A stretch of DNA of 64,000 nt, from NCBI GenBank assembly GCA_022316685.1, contig JAKJHU010000056.1:2285872-2349871 (forward strand), in the 5' to 3' direction. The DNA comes from Progne subis subis. Lineage: Eukaryota > Chordata > Aves > Passeriformes > Hirundinidae. The notes beneath the pieces are model-generated. The model ran no database searches and was not told the DNA's origin. It saw only the letters and a list, made by a program, of their open reading frames with translations. Below, piece after piece: positions 25,572-37,360 of this stretch (the first letter of the stretch is position 1; every line of letters begins with the position of its first letter). Made by a program: the position numbers and the translations under genes.

Positions 25572-28299
25572 CCGTGGTTGGACTAAGCAAGAGCCTTTGC
25601 TTGCAATGACAGATTTTTACAGTGATTTCTCAAGGCTGCAGCAGAGGGTAAGTGTGTTTCTTATTTCATAATAAGCAAATCGTGTGCAACAAATAAGAAG
25701 GTTCTTGCATTGGAGTTTCTCTTGACACCATAACCATTTAATATGCAATTATATGTTACAGCCTGCTGCAAGGAAGGAATTTTAAACTGACACCTCTTTA
25801 TAGGCATTATGCAAAGTTTTGGGAACCTCAGAGGAGTTTTTAATGGTTTTACTGTGAAGAAACAGATGCATTTTGATGCTAAATCAGAGTCATTGCTGTT
25901 TCTCTTCTTTTTCTTCTGTTTTAGCCCGAAAGCCTTGTTTAACTATCCCTGTGCACTACGGTCTGTGCCACACAACTGGAAATATTTCTTCAGGCTGTTT
26001 ATTATTTCTCCCTCTCCTCTGGCCAAGGGAGACTGAGAGAAAAACTGAACCAAGACTGAACAAGACAAAAGGAATACTCAACAGATGGGAGTATAGAGGG
26101 ATAAAACAAAAATGCTGAGAGACCACATCCTTTCATCTCTGCCCCAGCGTTCTGACTCATCAGGGCAGCCTTTCCCCTTGCTGGGAGAGCGAGGCATGAG
26201 GAGGCCATGGCAGAGAAATACAACATGGGCTTCTTGCTGTGCCTTGGGGTGATCCACCTCCCCAGGCTTGGCAGTTGTGTTTGGCCTGCTGAGGACAGGA
26301 GAGCAGTTTTCAGACAAGGAACCTCATTTTATCTCTTGAGGAGAGCAAAATGCAGAGGTGTCTACTCTGAACTATACACAGTTTCTCTAGAGTTGTGTTG
26401 CACTTTAGCCAACTTGTGTCTACTTCTTCAGCCGGGATATTCCCACTCCCTAGCATCACAAAAGTTTCAAATCTTCAGAAGGTTCCTATCCTGACTTCAG
26501 GAAGTTTTCTCTCCATCAGACTCTATCAAGCATCATACTCCTCAACTTGGAAGCCAGCCCCTCCTGTGCATTCCAAAGCAGCACAGACCATGGCAGCTTC
26601 TTGCTGCGTCCAGATTGGTTCCCCACCTCCTGTCTCTGCTTCAAATGCTTTGCAGCTGACCCTAGAAGAGACAAGCCAAAATCCCAGCTACCCCAGAAGC
26701 AGTCCCTGGAGAGCGGGGCTGGCTAATGGCAAACAGCTGCAGCTGTTAATGTTATCTCAGGGTTCTGGGCTTTGGCAGGGAAGGTCCCAGGTTCAGGTCC
26801 TGTCGACAGACCGTAAGATTGATACTGATAATCTCTCCTAGCAAAATACAGTGTGGATCATCTTCTTGAAGCCCCAGGTGTCTGGGAGAAGAGGTGGCAG
26901 TTGATGTTTAAAGCACCATGTTGTCCTCTTGGCTGGATAAAAAGATGCTCTGGTGCCTTTAAATTGTTTTTCTTCTGCTAATTTTTTTTCTCTGATAGAC
27001 TTTTCTCCAATTATCACACACTGTGGCTGTCCATAGACTGACTATTTCACACCATCTGAATCAAATGTCTGCTCTCCGTTAGGTGTACAGGATTTCCATA
27101 TGCCCTGGTTGCTTCTACTGCCATCTCTTCTCTTGAACCTGCGGAGTTGTTGGCTGTGTTATCAAACCATGCCTCACAGCCTATCAAACCTCCCAGCTAA
27201 CAGAGCAGAGGGATCCAAGCAGAGATTACAAAATGGCAGGTTCTTGGTGATGAGCAGCACTCAGCCATAGCCTTGGATTTCCAGGACGCAGAGTAAAGCA
27301 GAGTCCACATTGCTGATGGATATTTCAAAAATGGGGTGAAATGATCTCACCAAAGCAAAACTGTTAAGGTGAAACTATTAGACAACATTAGCTGAGTTTG
27401 TCAAAGAACTGGTGAGTTCTTGGCCCAGCTTGCCATGGACATCTGCTAGAAAGTGCTGCCTTGATAATGCCAATCTTCACCTCCATCCTCTGGGACGTGG
27501 GAGAGGGCAGAAGAGCCATCATCCATATATAAGGTTTGGCTGTGCTAATAAGGGAGCCACTGCAGCCATGAATAATCTGTTTTCCACAGTTCCCACAACC
27601 CATACGGTGTGAAAAGCTGGACAAGGATTTGTAAATGAATTGAGCCCAAGAGTAATTACACGTTCCTGCAGATTACTTGGTGCCATAATTGCACTTAGTA
27701 TTTACCATGTGACCTAAGCCAGAAATAATCATGTATTTACTTTATATTTATATTGTAACGTGCCATGTACTGTAATTATACTGCCACTCCATGGTACTTA
27801 ACACATCATTGAATGTTCCACAATTATCATGTTAGTAAATAGCACTTACTGAGATTTGTGGCCTGTAATTTCAAGCATTACCTGCTAAAGATTTATTGTA
27901 AGAATGTAAAAAAAAAATGTTTCTTGACAATGTCCTTTCATGTAAAAAATTTTAAGTCCTAGAATAGGAATCAATTTTTAAAAAATCAAAATTTGAAAAT
28001 ACAAAAGGAAATCTAGATTTGAAATTAAGAGATTTTCTAGTAAAGTAATGATCACTTCCATGAAGAGTTCTCCAAATTCTTCTGCTTGAGGTTCCAGAAT
28101 ATCATAAGTGCAAACTGTCAAATTATGTGATTAAATTAAAGAATTAAATCTACCTTGAGACTCTTAAAGAAAAATGTTTTGGAAGAAGTTAATATCCACT
28201 CAACCTCTCATTTAATTCTGATTAAATCTCTAAGTGGCTAAAACGAAACCTTGGATTTTTTGAATGGATTTAATGCTTTCATATACATTTGGTCATTGA

Positions 28300-28385
28300 G
28301 TTATTCTCTGCTATTTCAGTAGAGTTACTCACGTGAATAAAGTCAAGCATGTGCTTTGCTGTTGCTTTATTGTTCTAAAATCTAT
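28300..28385 (+). mobile_element. Ancient CR1-like 3' UTR fragment
   Basis: GAGTTACTCACGTGAATAAAG followed by TCAAGCATGTGCTTTGCTG resembles wording I recall from old amniote CR1 3' UTRs (GGACTACTCACGTGCTTAAA then GTTAAGCATGTGC). A second hint, CTTCAGTGGGACTTTT, lies near 28470. It is strongly diverged and recognised by eye only. Confidence 0.4.
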
Positions 28386-28523
28386 GTATGAAAGTCTTAA
28401 GGTGTTGGTCAAAGTTGGTTGATTTAAATGATTTAGAAAAGAATCAAATTTTCATGATTCCTCCTTCAGTGGGACTTTTCCATACTGTAACACATATGGG
28501 TGCCTGGATATCACTTAACTCTT

Positions 28524-28525
<2 letters not shown>

Positions 28526-28578
<53 letters not shown>
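28526..28578 (+). repeat. Uninterrupted poly(A), 53 nt
   Basis: Fifty-three consecutive A with no interruption, followed by TCAATAAAG. No recognisable transcript-derived sequence lies immediately upstream. The avian CR1 machinery does not usually leave poly(A) tails, so a processed-pseudogene reading is not favoured. The length may be imprecise because such runs are hard to sequence. Confidence 0.93.
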
Positions 28579-28581
<3 letters not shown>

Positions 28582-31500
28582 ATAAAGACTGAAGATTTCC
28601 AGCTCATGTCAACCCCCATACTAAAAACATCACAAAACCCTTAAAGAAACCACCCCAAGCTTCCCTTCCTTCCTTATGTACTTTGTGTTGATTACAAGCC
28701 CCATAGAGTGGTATCTGATGTAGAGATCCAAACCTGGAATTAAGAATACCTTCTCCTGCTCCTCTGATTCAAGAGCATGGACAAGCCATTGTGTTCAGAC
28801 TGAAGGAATGAAACCCTGGCTGCACACGTAGTTAGCTGTTCTTCTGCTGAACCCTCTGAAGACTAGGTTATTCCCCAAAAACCTCAGCTCTTATTTCAGC
28901 CTTGATCTGCCCAATATATACAAATGAGCTTAACTTTAAACACTGATAGTACCATTTACCTCATTAACTAGAGACAGATGAATAATTCATAGTGCATATT
29001 TTATCGAATGAATCTCACTTCTTTTTGTGTTTGTGAATTGTCTGCAAATAGATTCTTGATTGGACTCTTCATCTAAAATTATTTGCAGATTTTTTCGGTG
29101 AATCATAATCAGTCTGCAGATCATTTGTGAGCTGTACACGGCAAGCAGTCACAGTTTGCAGCTCATGCTGTGTGGGTTCACTGTAGGAACGTCAAGGTAA
29201 CACTCCTGTTCCCTCCCTGGAAAGCCTTATGCAACCAACCAACAGCAGGATGAATTTCAAACAGCACATATGAGCGTAAAACTTGGAAATTCACACCCTT
29301 GCTGAGTGTTGTTGTCAAATTCAGAATATCCCCTCTGTGAAGGGTCAAACAGTGCAGCAGAAAGGTAAATATCAAAGCTGCCCATGCACCTGCAGCAAAT
29401 CTGAGAGCTTGGAAATGCAGGCAAAGTTCCTGGAGTGTGAGAAGCTTCAGCCTAACAGCTAGTCCATGATAGATCCCCTTGTGAATGATCTCAGGCTGAG
29501 GAAACCTGGATTAATTGAGCCTCTCCTCAAAGGAGGTTGAACTACCAGATCTCTTTTGTTCTCACTGAGGGCTGAGAGTTCTCCTGTGGATGTAAATTAG
29601 TGATCACAGGGTGAGCTCTTCCTGTGTCTGAGGCTGGAAGGGGTTTTTTTTCCACCTAGCTACCCTATTTGCTCTGAAGAAGATCTCAAGCCTGGCAAAG
29701 TGTCTTCTGCAGGGGTTATGAAGTTTCTTGAGAAGGGCTCGGGTCCGCTTAGTGCAGTAAAGCTGCTGGGGCAGTTTTGTCAAGATTTTACCACCAATAC
29801 TGCACTGGCCTCTACGATAAGAGACAAGAAGCCAGCCTGCTTTTGACCACCATAGTTCCCACCACTGCTTTTGCTGTACCTAAGTGACCTGACTGTGGTG
29901 TGAGACGCAGCAAGAGATTTCCTTTCCCACTTTCCCCACCCAGTTCAGCAGAGTTCCCCAAGAAAATCCTTCAAACCGTCCTAACCCTAAGGCAATCTAA
30001 GCGCTGCTTTGCCATAAACCACAAGCTTAACATGCTTTGCAGGGTGGACTTGGTTTCCTAAATGAGGATTCGATTCTAGGTTGGGAGATTTTGTCTGATT
30101 AAATCAATTTTTACTAAAAACTACGATAATATCCCTGCAAAAACCAAAAGCATGCAAGCCCGAAACCGACGTGCTGTAGCCCAGGGCCTCGCTCAATATG
30201 TAAAGATTAATACAATTTGAAAAAAAACCTCTCTGCTATCATAAATCAGTCCCCAAAGTGGTCAGATGTGGACTAGACTTTCAAATACATCATTTTGCAG
30301 TGAAAGAGGCGGCCATGAATATGCAGAAGAGGATGGGAGCTGTCAGGAGCGCGCAGATGGAACCACGTGATCCATCGCCCCTTTGACCCATGTATCAGAT
30401 TTTGAAGGGAAAAGTCTCATTTTAAGCACTGTCTCAGAATACAAAGCAACTGTGTCTCCCACCACTCCACGTACTGCTGAACAAAGACATGGGTTTTGCA
30501 GGAGGAAGATCACAAACTCTGAGAGGATCTCCCAGGCTCAACATTTGTTCAAACGCGAGGAAAAAGATAAGTCGAAAAAAAATTTTTAACGAGTATCAGG
30601 CCGCATGCAGCTCCAAAGAGACTATGGGGGACCAGAATTTTATACTTTTAAGAGGAATAGATGCTGTGATTATCATCAGCCAAGACAATGTGTACAGCTT
30701 CCCAGCTTTGCCATGCCTGTCAATTTTGGCACAATAGTTTGACATGAAAAGTGCAAATGGAAAATGATAGCAGTGAACAACTTTAGGGCAAGTGAGGTCC
30801 AGTGGTGAAGTAATGTATTTTCTTGATGCCTGAAGAAATATTTGGTCCTGACAGGTGGATCATTAGCTGCATTGCACAAGGCTGTAGGAAAAGGGAATTA
30901 TAGGAGTAGCATGGGAACTTATTCCTGGCCTTGATCTGCCATCAGATTTTAGGAAAACTCTCCTGGAGTTAAACACAGTACCTGCACTGAGCTTCTCAAA
31001 ATAATTTTCTCTGTGCTCTGGTCCAGGATAGCATACACATATTTAAAACATGAGAAAATTGTAGGTACTGCATTGATGATTCCTCTGCTAGTAAACTGCC
31101 TTGGATATCTGCTCCAGCTTGTGTAAACACAGCTAAAAAGTCAGTCCGTGATCCAGAATATGGTGACCAATTAGACCCACATGGTGTGTGGGATCAACAG
31201 GCTGCATCTCACCCCTGAGACAAGGAGCTAAACATGAGCTCTCAGTTTGCAGGGGGGTTCAGGGAATGAAGAAATAGATTAACCCATTTCCTACAAATCC
31301 AGTGACATATTTAGCATAATCTCATTTAGCCCTCAAGTCATATGAACTAACTTCACTTTCTGCTTTCCAAACCTGCCTGAAAACAGCACCATGTAAAGAG
31401 TCCTGAACCCAGGATCTGCAGTTCCATAGGAATTACTGGGGCACTCACAGCCCTTCCTCCAGACAGAAAACTGCAGGAATGAACCAGGCACTGGAGGGGA

Positions 31501-33051
31501 CAAGGGGTGCACGTGTCCCACCAACAACTTTGGGTAATACTGAGCCACTTGCTCTTGCCCATAAATTCTTTCCTGCGGCACAACAGTCTGATGTAATGAA
31601 CACTTTACATGAGCCACGAGCTTAGAGCTTTTGCTCTGTGCATGTGCCATTGATTAGAGTGGTTGCAGATGGTTTTATTTTAGGTAATCAAGCTTGCTGA
31701 GCTTTGCCAGCATCAGAACAAAGGCATAGTTTCCCCACTTACTAACCAAATTTGTGGCCAAGACACTTGAATTGATATGAGCTCTGATGGATGGTGAGAA
31801 AGCAGGGAGGGGGAGAGCAGCTTGCCCATATACCTCAGGCCAGGTGGCTCAGACCTCTGCACACCACATTTTATATCCACCTTAGAGAAATCACATTCCC
31901 TTTTACTCCTAAAGAGTGGGAAGGGGAGAAACACCTTATGTTTTAGCAACTCCCATGCTGCCCTGCTGTACCAACACAAAACACTGAGCTGCAGAAAACA
32001 AAGGAGAAAACAACAGCAGCCACAAAAACCCACATGAACACTAAAGCCTCTGGAGACAGAATTCCTCTTTTGAGACGTTTCCTCTGAAGTCTCCAAGCCG
32101 TACTGCAGAGTGCTGCTTCACATGTCATCTGACCATTACTCCCCTGCCATTCCCACTCAGCTGGAAAATCTCCGCAGGCTCCTTCCCCGGGGAAGCGGGT
32201 GAGGGAAAAGATGGAACAGTTATATGATGCTACAGAGTCACTCAAACAAAATTGCTGTTGCATGAAAGCTTCTAAAGCTCCCTGTTATTTAACCATTCAT
32301 GCTGGTCCCAAAAGAGCGCAGTTTTATGGGATAGTTACTAAATTTCAGTCTCAGTGAAGCCAGTAGAAGGGTATGAAGTAGCATGAAATGTCTGGTTGTT
32401 TGAGCTTTTGGGGTCCCTAGGATCTGCAGGATGATGCTGGGACTTGTGCAGTGGCAATGCCCCCCTCTTTGCCCCTTCCCATATGCAAGGGAATGGATGG
32501 AAACAATGGAAGCATATACAGAAAAAATAAATGCATCTCGTTCCCAAGTTGTTGCTGGCTGAGACAACAGAAAGGGCTGTGATCTTCCAAATAGTCACTC
32601 AGTGGCCTTTGTTTAAAGCTGTGCATTGTACCTATAGGACAAGGGAACTAAATGTAAAGAGAGATGGAGGAAAAGAAAAATGAAAGAAAAATGGGGGGGG
32701 GGGGGGGGGAATATTGTAAGAGAGAAATCGATAGAAGGCATTTAGCAGCTGGGGTGACATAGACAAAGTGCATTTAGAACCACAGATGTGTGACTTCAGG
32801 GATGTGGAGGGGAGAGGATTGTTTTATTCTGAGCTGTGCTTCTTCATATTTTTCAGATTAGCAGTTTGCAGTTCTCTGCTGAGCTGTAAGGTCTCAGAGG
32901 CACTGCCTGCTGGAAGGTTTTGATCAGTGTAAGCCGGGGCATTTCCAGCAGACAGGTTTATTAACTGATTTACTGACCACATGCATTTTGCTCAGCTGAA
33001 ACTCTTCAGCTGGGCTCTTTCTTTTCTCTTTCTCCACTCCTACCCATTACT
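28579..33051. other. Unique non-coding sequence, no gene recognised
   Basis: 28960-29160 contains the inverted pair TCTGCAAATA (29041-29050) and TATTTGCAGA (29080-29089) and reads like a conserved element. 30140-30390 is locally CpG-rich with ATGAATATGCAG and an E-box CACGTG, again a regulatory look. The largest open frames (31333-32263, both strands) are 71-127 codons and resemble no family. Confidence 0.45.
32693..32709 (+). repeat. Poly(G)17
   Basis: Seventeen consecutive G follow an A-rich purine stretch (from about 32656). Simple sequence, capable of G-quadruplex formation in principle. Confidence 0.9.
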
Positions 33052-33710
33052 AATCACAGAATTGTACAATCAGAGAATCATAGGATCATTTAGGCTGGGA
33101 CAGACCTCTAAGCTTGTTAAGTCCAACTCCATACTGACAAATCCATCACTAAACCATGTTCTTAAATGCCACATCTACACATATTTTAAATACTCCCAGG
33201 GATGGTGGCTCCACCACTGCCATGGGCAGCCTGTTCCAGTGATTGACAACCCCCTGAGTGAAGAACTTTTTTCTTATTATTCAATTTAAGCTTCCCCTGG
33301 TATGATTTGTGATGGTTTCCACTTGGCGTATCACGTCACTTTGGAGAAGAGACCAACCTCCTCCTGGCTACACCCTCCTTTCAAGAAGGTCCCCCCTGAA
33401 CCTCCTTTTCTCCAGGTTGAGAGCTGCCCCTGCCAGTCCCCTCTGCTGCTCCTCATCTGACCTGTGCTTCAGACCTTCCCCCAGCTCCCTTGCCCTTCTC
33501 TGAATACGCCCCAGCCCCTCAAGATCCTTCTTGTCATGAGAGACACAGGATTCGAGGTGTGGCCTCACCAGTGCCAAGTACAGGGAGACAGTCACTTCCC
33601 TGGTCCCACTGGCCACACTGTTCTTGATACAGGCCAGGTGCCGTTGGCCTCCTGCCCCCCTGAGCACAGCTGGATCCTGTTCAGTCAACCACCACCCCCA
33701 AGTCCTTTCC
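33052..33710 (-). mobile_element. CR1 LINE, 3' part, minus strand (interrupted by an LTR)
   Basis: Read on the minus strand this ends with the CR1 tail; on the plus strand it begins AATCACAG...CAGAGAATCATAGGATCA. It carries the typical 3' UTR and the C-terminus of the CR1 reverse-transcriptase ORF. A minus frame at 33368-33688 retains LACIKNSVAS, SLYLALVRPHLESCV, KKDLEGLGRIQRRA and LEKRRFRGDL, which match the order of CR1 RT C-terminal motifs. A small deletion falls where CVQFWAP is expected, and the frame ends early. The copy is inactive. It continues at 34367-34397 beyond the inserted LTR, for about 690 bp of CR1 in all. Confidence 0.95.
33368..33688 (-). pseudogene. CR1 ORF2 reverse-transcriptase C-terminal relic
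   Basis: An open frame of 106 codons inside the CR1 copy encodes only the region after the catalytic RT core: the thumb-like segment with SLYLALVRPHLE, the RRA helix and the LEKRRFRGDL block. The endonuclease domain and the RT catalytic YADD-type motif are absent because the LINE is 5'-truncated. It has no expected function. In its intact form the protein makes cDNA of CR1 RNA at the genomic target site. Confidence 0.85.
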
Positions 33711-34366
33711 TCTCGGTTTTTTTCTCCAAGATTCAGGTGGTTTTAGAGTCTTTTTGCCCTCTGCAAAGCTCTGAGCCAAATGCAAGAAAGAGACAGAGTC
33801 TTCAGGTTCTGATTTTTCAAGGTTGCATGCTTTGTTTATTGTTTCTTATCTTACAAATTTCTCAGTGCCCAACTAAGATCTGTGCAGCTGCTCGGGCATC
33901 TGGTGACTCCTCGACTCCTCCCTCGCGGGGCTGTCTCTATCTTTTATACTAATTGCTACATGTTCTTTATTTATCATTACTTGCCAATACCTATCACTTA
34001 TACTAAACAGGTCATCTCTACTTTGACCCAATCTCTGTAAACTACTTTGTGCCACCGTCACTGCAGAAAATGGAATGAGGGAAGAAGAAAGAAGAAGCAG
34101 GAGACAACGCCCCAAATCCTACATCTTGCCCCCATTCACTTCCATACTAAAAACCCAAACCTACTGTTTTCTCACCCTGAGATAAGCTAAACTCCTATCT
34201 TTCACACTCTTGTGGCCTGCAATCCATCCCTGCAGTGCAGGAAGCCTCTTCCCATGGACTGAGATCAAAGCCAATGTCCCTCTGGGCTCTGGGCCAGGGT
34301 CCCAGACCCCCCTGTCCAGGTCCCTGACCCTCCAGGGCAGCCAAAGGAATGCTCTGGACTCCAACA
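33711..34366 (-). mobile_element. Solo LTR of an ERVK-like endogenous retrovirus, minus strand
   Basis: A 656-bp LTR inserted into the CR1. On the minus strand it begins TGTTGGAGTCCAGAGC at 34366. It has TATAAAAG (plus-strand CTTTTATA at 33941-33948) and a polyadenylation signal AATAAA about 105 bp further on (plus-strand TTTATT at 33835-33840). It ends in AAAAAACCGAGA, where CA would be expected. The flanks CTTTCC (33705-33710) and CTTTCT (34367-34372) match in 5 of 6 bases. A 6-bp duplication suits ERVK-type integration. No internal retroviral genes are present, so this is the residue of LTR-LTR recombination. I recall similar LTRs from passerine genomes; the exact subfamily is not assigned. 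Confidence 0.85.
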
Positions 34367-34397
34367 CTTTCTCACTGGGTACTTTCCAGCCATTCTT
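34367..34397 (-). mobile_element. CR1 LINE, continuation beyond the LTR
   Basis: CTGGGTACTTTCCAGCCATT followed by CTT matches the next part of antisense CR1 (consensus wording CTGGGCAGCTTTCCAGCCAC, TCTT). It joins in order with the 33052-33710 segment. This proves the LTR landed within an existing CR1 copy. Similarity stops at about 34397, the probable 5' truncation point. Confidence 0.75.
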
Positions 34398-35914
34398 ACA
34401 TTGGCTCAGGTGGTAGAGACACCAAAAGTCCTCCTATTGAGGCTGCAGCTTGAACTTTCTCTGGAGAGTGTTTTACTTGTTTCACCATCAAGAAAGGCTT
34501 CACCCTCCATTTCAACAGCAGTGTATGTGAGGTACCACCTTAGCTATTTGACCACCACTTACTTTTTTAATAATGTGCAACATGCAGAGTGAAAACAGCG
34601 TGCCATGTAAAGATTACCCTCCCAAAACCCCTATTATATAGACTTAATGTAGCTCAAGAGAAAAATGGTTTCTATAAAGTACACTCACCATGTTTAATGA
34701 TGAATTTACTCATTTGAAGGAGTTGCTTTATGTATGTTTAAAAAAGAAGATGAAGAAGAAATGAAAGCTTTCAAAGAAATACTTTGGAAAAAAAAAACAG
34801 TTCAACATTTGAGCAAAAATGCTTCAAAAGTGTGTATCTGTTCTACAGCAAGTCAAGCTATGGATATTTTTCCCCTCAGTATATTTAGGTTTTTTGAGAA
34901 TTAGCATTTTTAAGTTCATAACATTTCTTTATCTTATTTTGCTTTGTGTGTTAAAGTATAAAGTTTCCTTGGTACAAAACATCACAGACTTTAAGGAATC
35001 TAACCTAAGCTGATGAACACATATATCCTCAAGAGGTTGTAGGAGATGTTGTGGACACTAAGTTTCACATGAAAATTAAAGACAAGAAGAACAAAGCCAC
35101 TCCCTCCTTCCCTCCCTAAAGGTGCCACAGTGAGGATTTACTGGCTGAGTATCATTCGTGCTGCTTTAGCTCCTGAGCCAGCCCTTCACAGAGACAGATG
35201 GACATACAGAGCAGGTCCTACAGTGACTCCTTGCCATATAGCTCACCAAACAATTCCACAAAACTAGTGAAACCATTTTCCCCACAGATTTCTCATCTCT
35301 GGGGGAATTTTCTTGTGTCTGTGGAGAGCCATACTAACACTCAAACCTTTCTCTAGGGAAGGCATTAACAGAAATTGTCCTCTTTACTGTCTATCTCAGT
35401 GAAACTTCTAGGAATGAAATGTCTTGAGATTTGTGACCAATTTGATCGAAATAGGCCAGGAGGCTTAGAAGGTAGCAAGGGGATACTTATACAGACACAA
35501 AAATCATGGCATTCTTAGTACCCATCAAATAAGTCTTATTTCCCAAGGATAATAGGCTAGAAATACACCTCCTATCCTTTCTCACATGCACAGAGATACT
35601 TGTTGCAAGGTCAGTGACCATTGATTTCATGTTTATGTTTTTGTTTCTGTATGCAGAAACAAGTGTCCTCTTCTTGCATTGGCATCCAGAGTCTCAATGG
35701 CCTACCAGAAGAAAACTGCTGTCAAGGTGTTTTGGCCTCACTAGAAGAAGAAAAATTGAGGCTTGCAATATTGGCTGTCTAAGTTTGCAAACAGAGTCAT
35801 CTATACACCAAACTGTGAAGCAATCACTGGTTTTCATGGCACAGCCTATTACCTTGTTGTGGAATTATTTTGCCCAAATCAGTTTAAAAATGTTTATCTC
35901 TCAGCACAGATCTT

Positions 35915-35915
35915 A

Positions 35916-35974
<59 letters not shown>
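35915..35974 (+). repeat. (AAT)n microsatellite, about 20 units
   Basis: An uninterrupted AAT/TAA trinucleotide array of about 60 bp, running out into AAATTAAATTAAATTTT. Read in frame it would give a poly-asparagine string, which is not coding evidence. Likely polymorphic. Confidence 0.97.
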
Positions 35975-35976
<2 letters not shown>

Positions 35977-36558
35977 TAAATTAAATTTTAAAAAAGTGGA
36001 CCTTGCTAAATCAGGACACAAAGGCTTCTTTCAGAGGCTTGTTAAAGAATGAGACCTGTATGTAAAGTGATATCCTCATCGTGAGTATGTAATGGGATCT
36101 CCTCTGCAGTCAAGCCACTTTCCTCTTAAAGGGACTTACTCAGAAGAATAGGAAAAGTCTTTCACCAATTACTGAGCCATTCAAAACCAACTAAGAAGAC
36201 CAGCACTTGTCAGTACCTGACAGCTATCCAGTTACCTTCTTTGCAAATCCACCCAGAGAGGTTTTCAGCCATGCTCCTGCTGAACAGACAATCCTATTAA
36301 CAAAACGTCCTACTCCAGATTTAGTCAGGGTTCTCCATCTGAACAATGGCACAACCTAACCAGACCACCAGGATCAGCTTATTCCCTCTTCCTTCCAGGC
36401 TGTTAAGCCCAGGACAGACCTGAGACACATCAGCAGCCTGTGTGTATGGTGCCTCTGTACATGTTGTACCTGTTCCGTAGATAAAAAAGGAACTTCAATT
36501 TCTAGTGCTGTCAATGCAGTGATTTTTAATCAGTAAATTCCCTTTCTAAGACAGGCAA

Positions 36559-36626
36559 GGAAAAAAGAAAAAGAAAAAAAAAAAAAAAAAAAAAAAAAAA
36601 AGAAAAGGAAAAAAAAAAAAAAAAAG
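36559..36626 (+). repeat. A-rich tract including A28
   Basis: An A-run of 28 with G interruptions on both sides (AAAAAAGAAAAAG before, AGAAAAGGAAA after). Pure purine throughout. Simple sequence. Confidence 0.93.
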
Positions 36627-37360
36627 TCCTCATCTGAAAAAAATATCAAATGCATTTTCAGCCAGAAGACATAAATATAACCAGAAAGCCATTTGGAAAT
36701 GCTTTCATCTGACAACTGACATGCTTAGATCATCTGCAGCCCACCCTGTGCTTTTCTCACTAGAGAAATTAAACACTAGAACTGCTGCTGCTTTGAATAC
36801 TCCCCTTAAATATTTTCTGGCACAGACTTCCCCAAAGGCAGCAGTGGAAATCTCTCTGCTTAGGACGGGCAAATCTTTCTCTTTTTTACATGAGATACCA
36901 CACAGCAGATACCCTGGGACATGGGTAGAAACAGGTTAAGATTTAAGACTTATGGAAAACTCCCTACTTGAGAGGGTCTGGCACTCTTCTCCTGAATGGG
37001 GATGTTTGTTCCCACCTCCCTTATCACTTGGCCTGATCCATTTCTGACCAGATTCTGTCTATTTTTTAATCCTCAATTATGCCCAAAATCCCTTTTTTGG
37101 GGTGTTTGACAAGATTTTTCTTACAGTGACATTTCTGCCCACATGTCCATGCCCACTCTGGACTCTGCATCTGAGTGCTGGTGTGCTCTGTAAATGTCGG
37201 ATCCTGCCCAAAAACGTTGCAAGGTTTTTCCTGTGGTCAGCACCTCTGGCTATGCACAGCTCCCCTTGCTCAGCAAAGGTCCTTTTGGGGTGATAGAACA
37301 CCACTCCTAAACAAACCCACCTTTGAATTCTGAGTAGAAACCCCTCCCTTCTGCAAGGGG

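Larger units (their letters stand above)
18228..28299. other. Unique non-coding sequence with several motif-rich blocks
   Basis: No gene was recognised. Open frames reach about 148 codons (26395-26841) with no family resemblance. Blocks with the look of conserved non-coding DNA are 20590-20990, 23270-23330, 24540-24700, 25040-25320, 25500-25800 and 27640-27880. These combine balanced composition, homeodomain, POU or GATA words, palindromes and no repeat signature. 21006-21050 is A-rich and 23031-23044 is a short poly(A). Confidence 0.45.

Noticed and set aside
26740..26830. tRNA-like B-box wording (AGGTCCCAGGTTCAGGTCCTG) suggesting a tRNA-derived SINE
   Set aside because: No A-box at the proper distance, no cloverleaf, and no tail or target duplication.
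29980..29993. CCTAACCCTAAGG as interstitial telomeric repeat
   Set aside because: Only about two hexamer units; far too short.
33873..34115. 80-codon minus-strand frame with a hydrophobic start
   Set aside because: Contained in the solo LTR around its promoter region; no viral protein is expected there.
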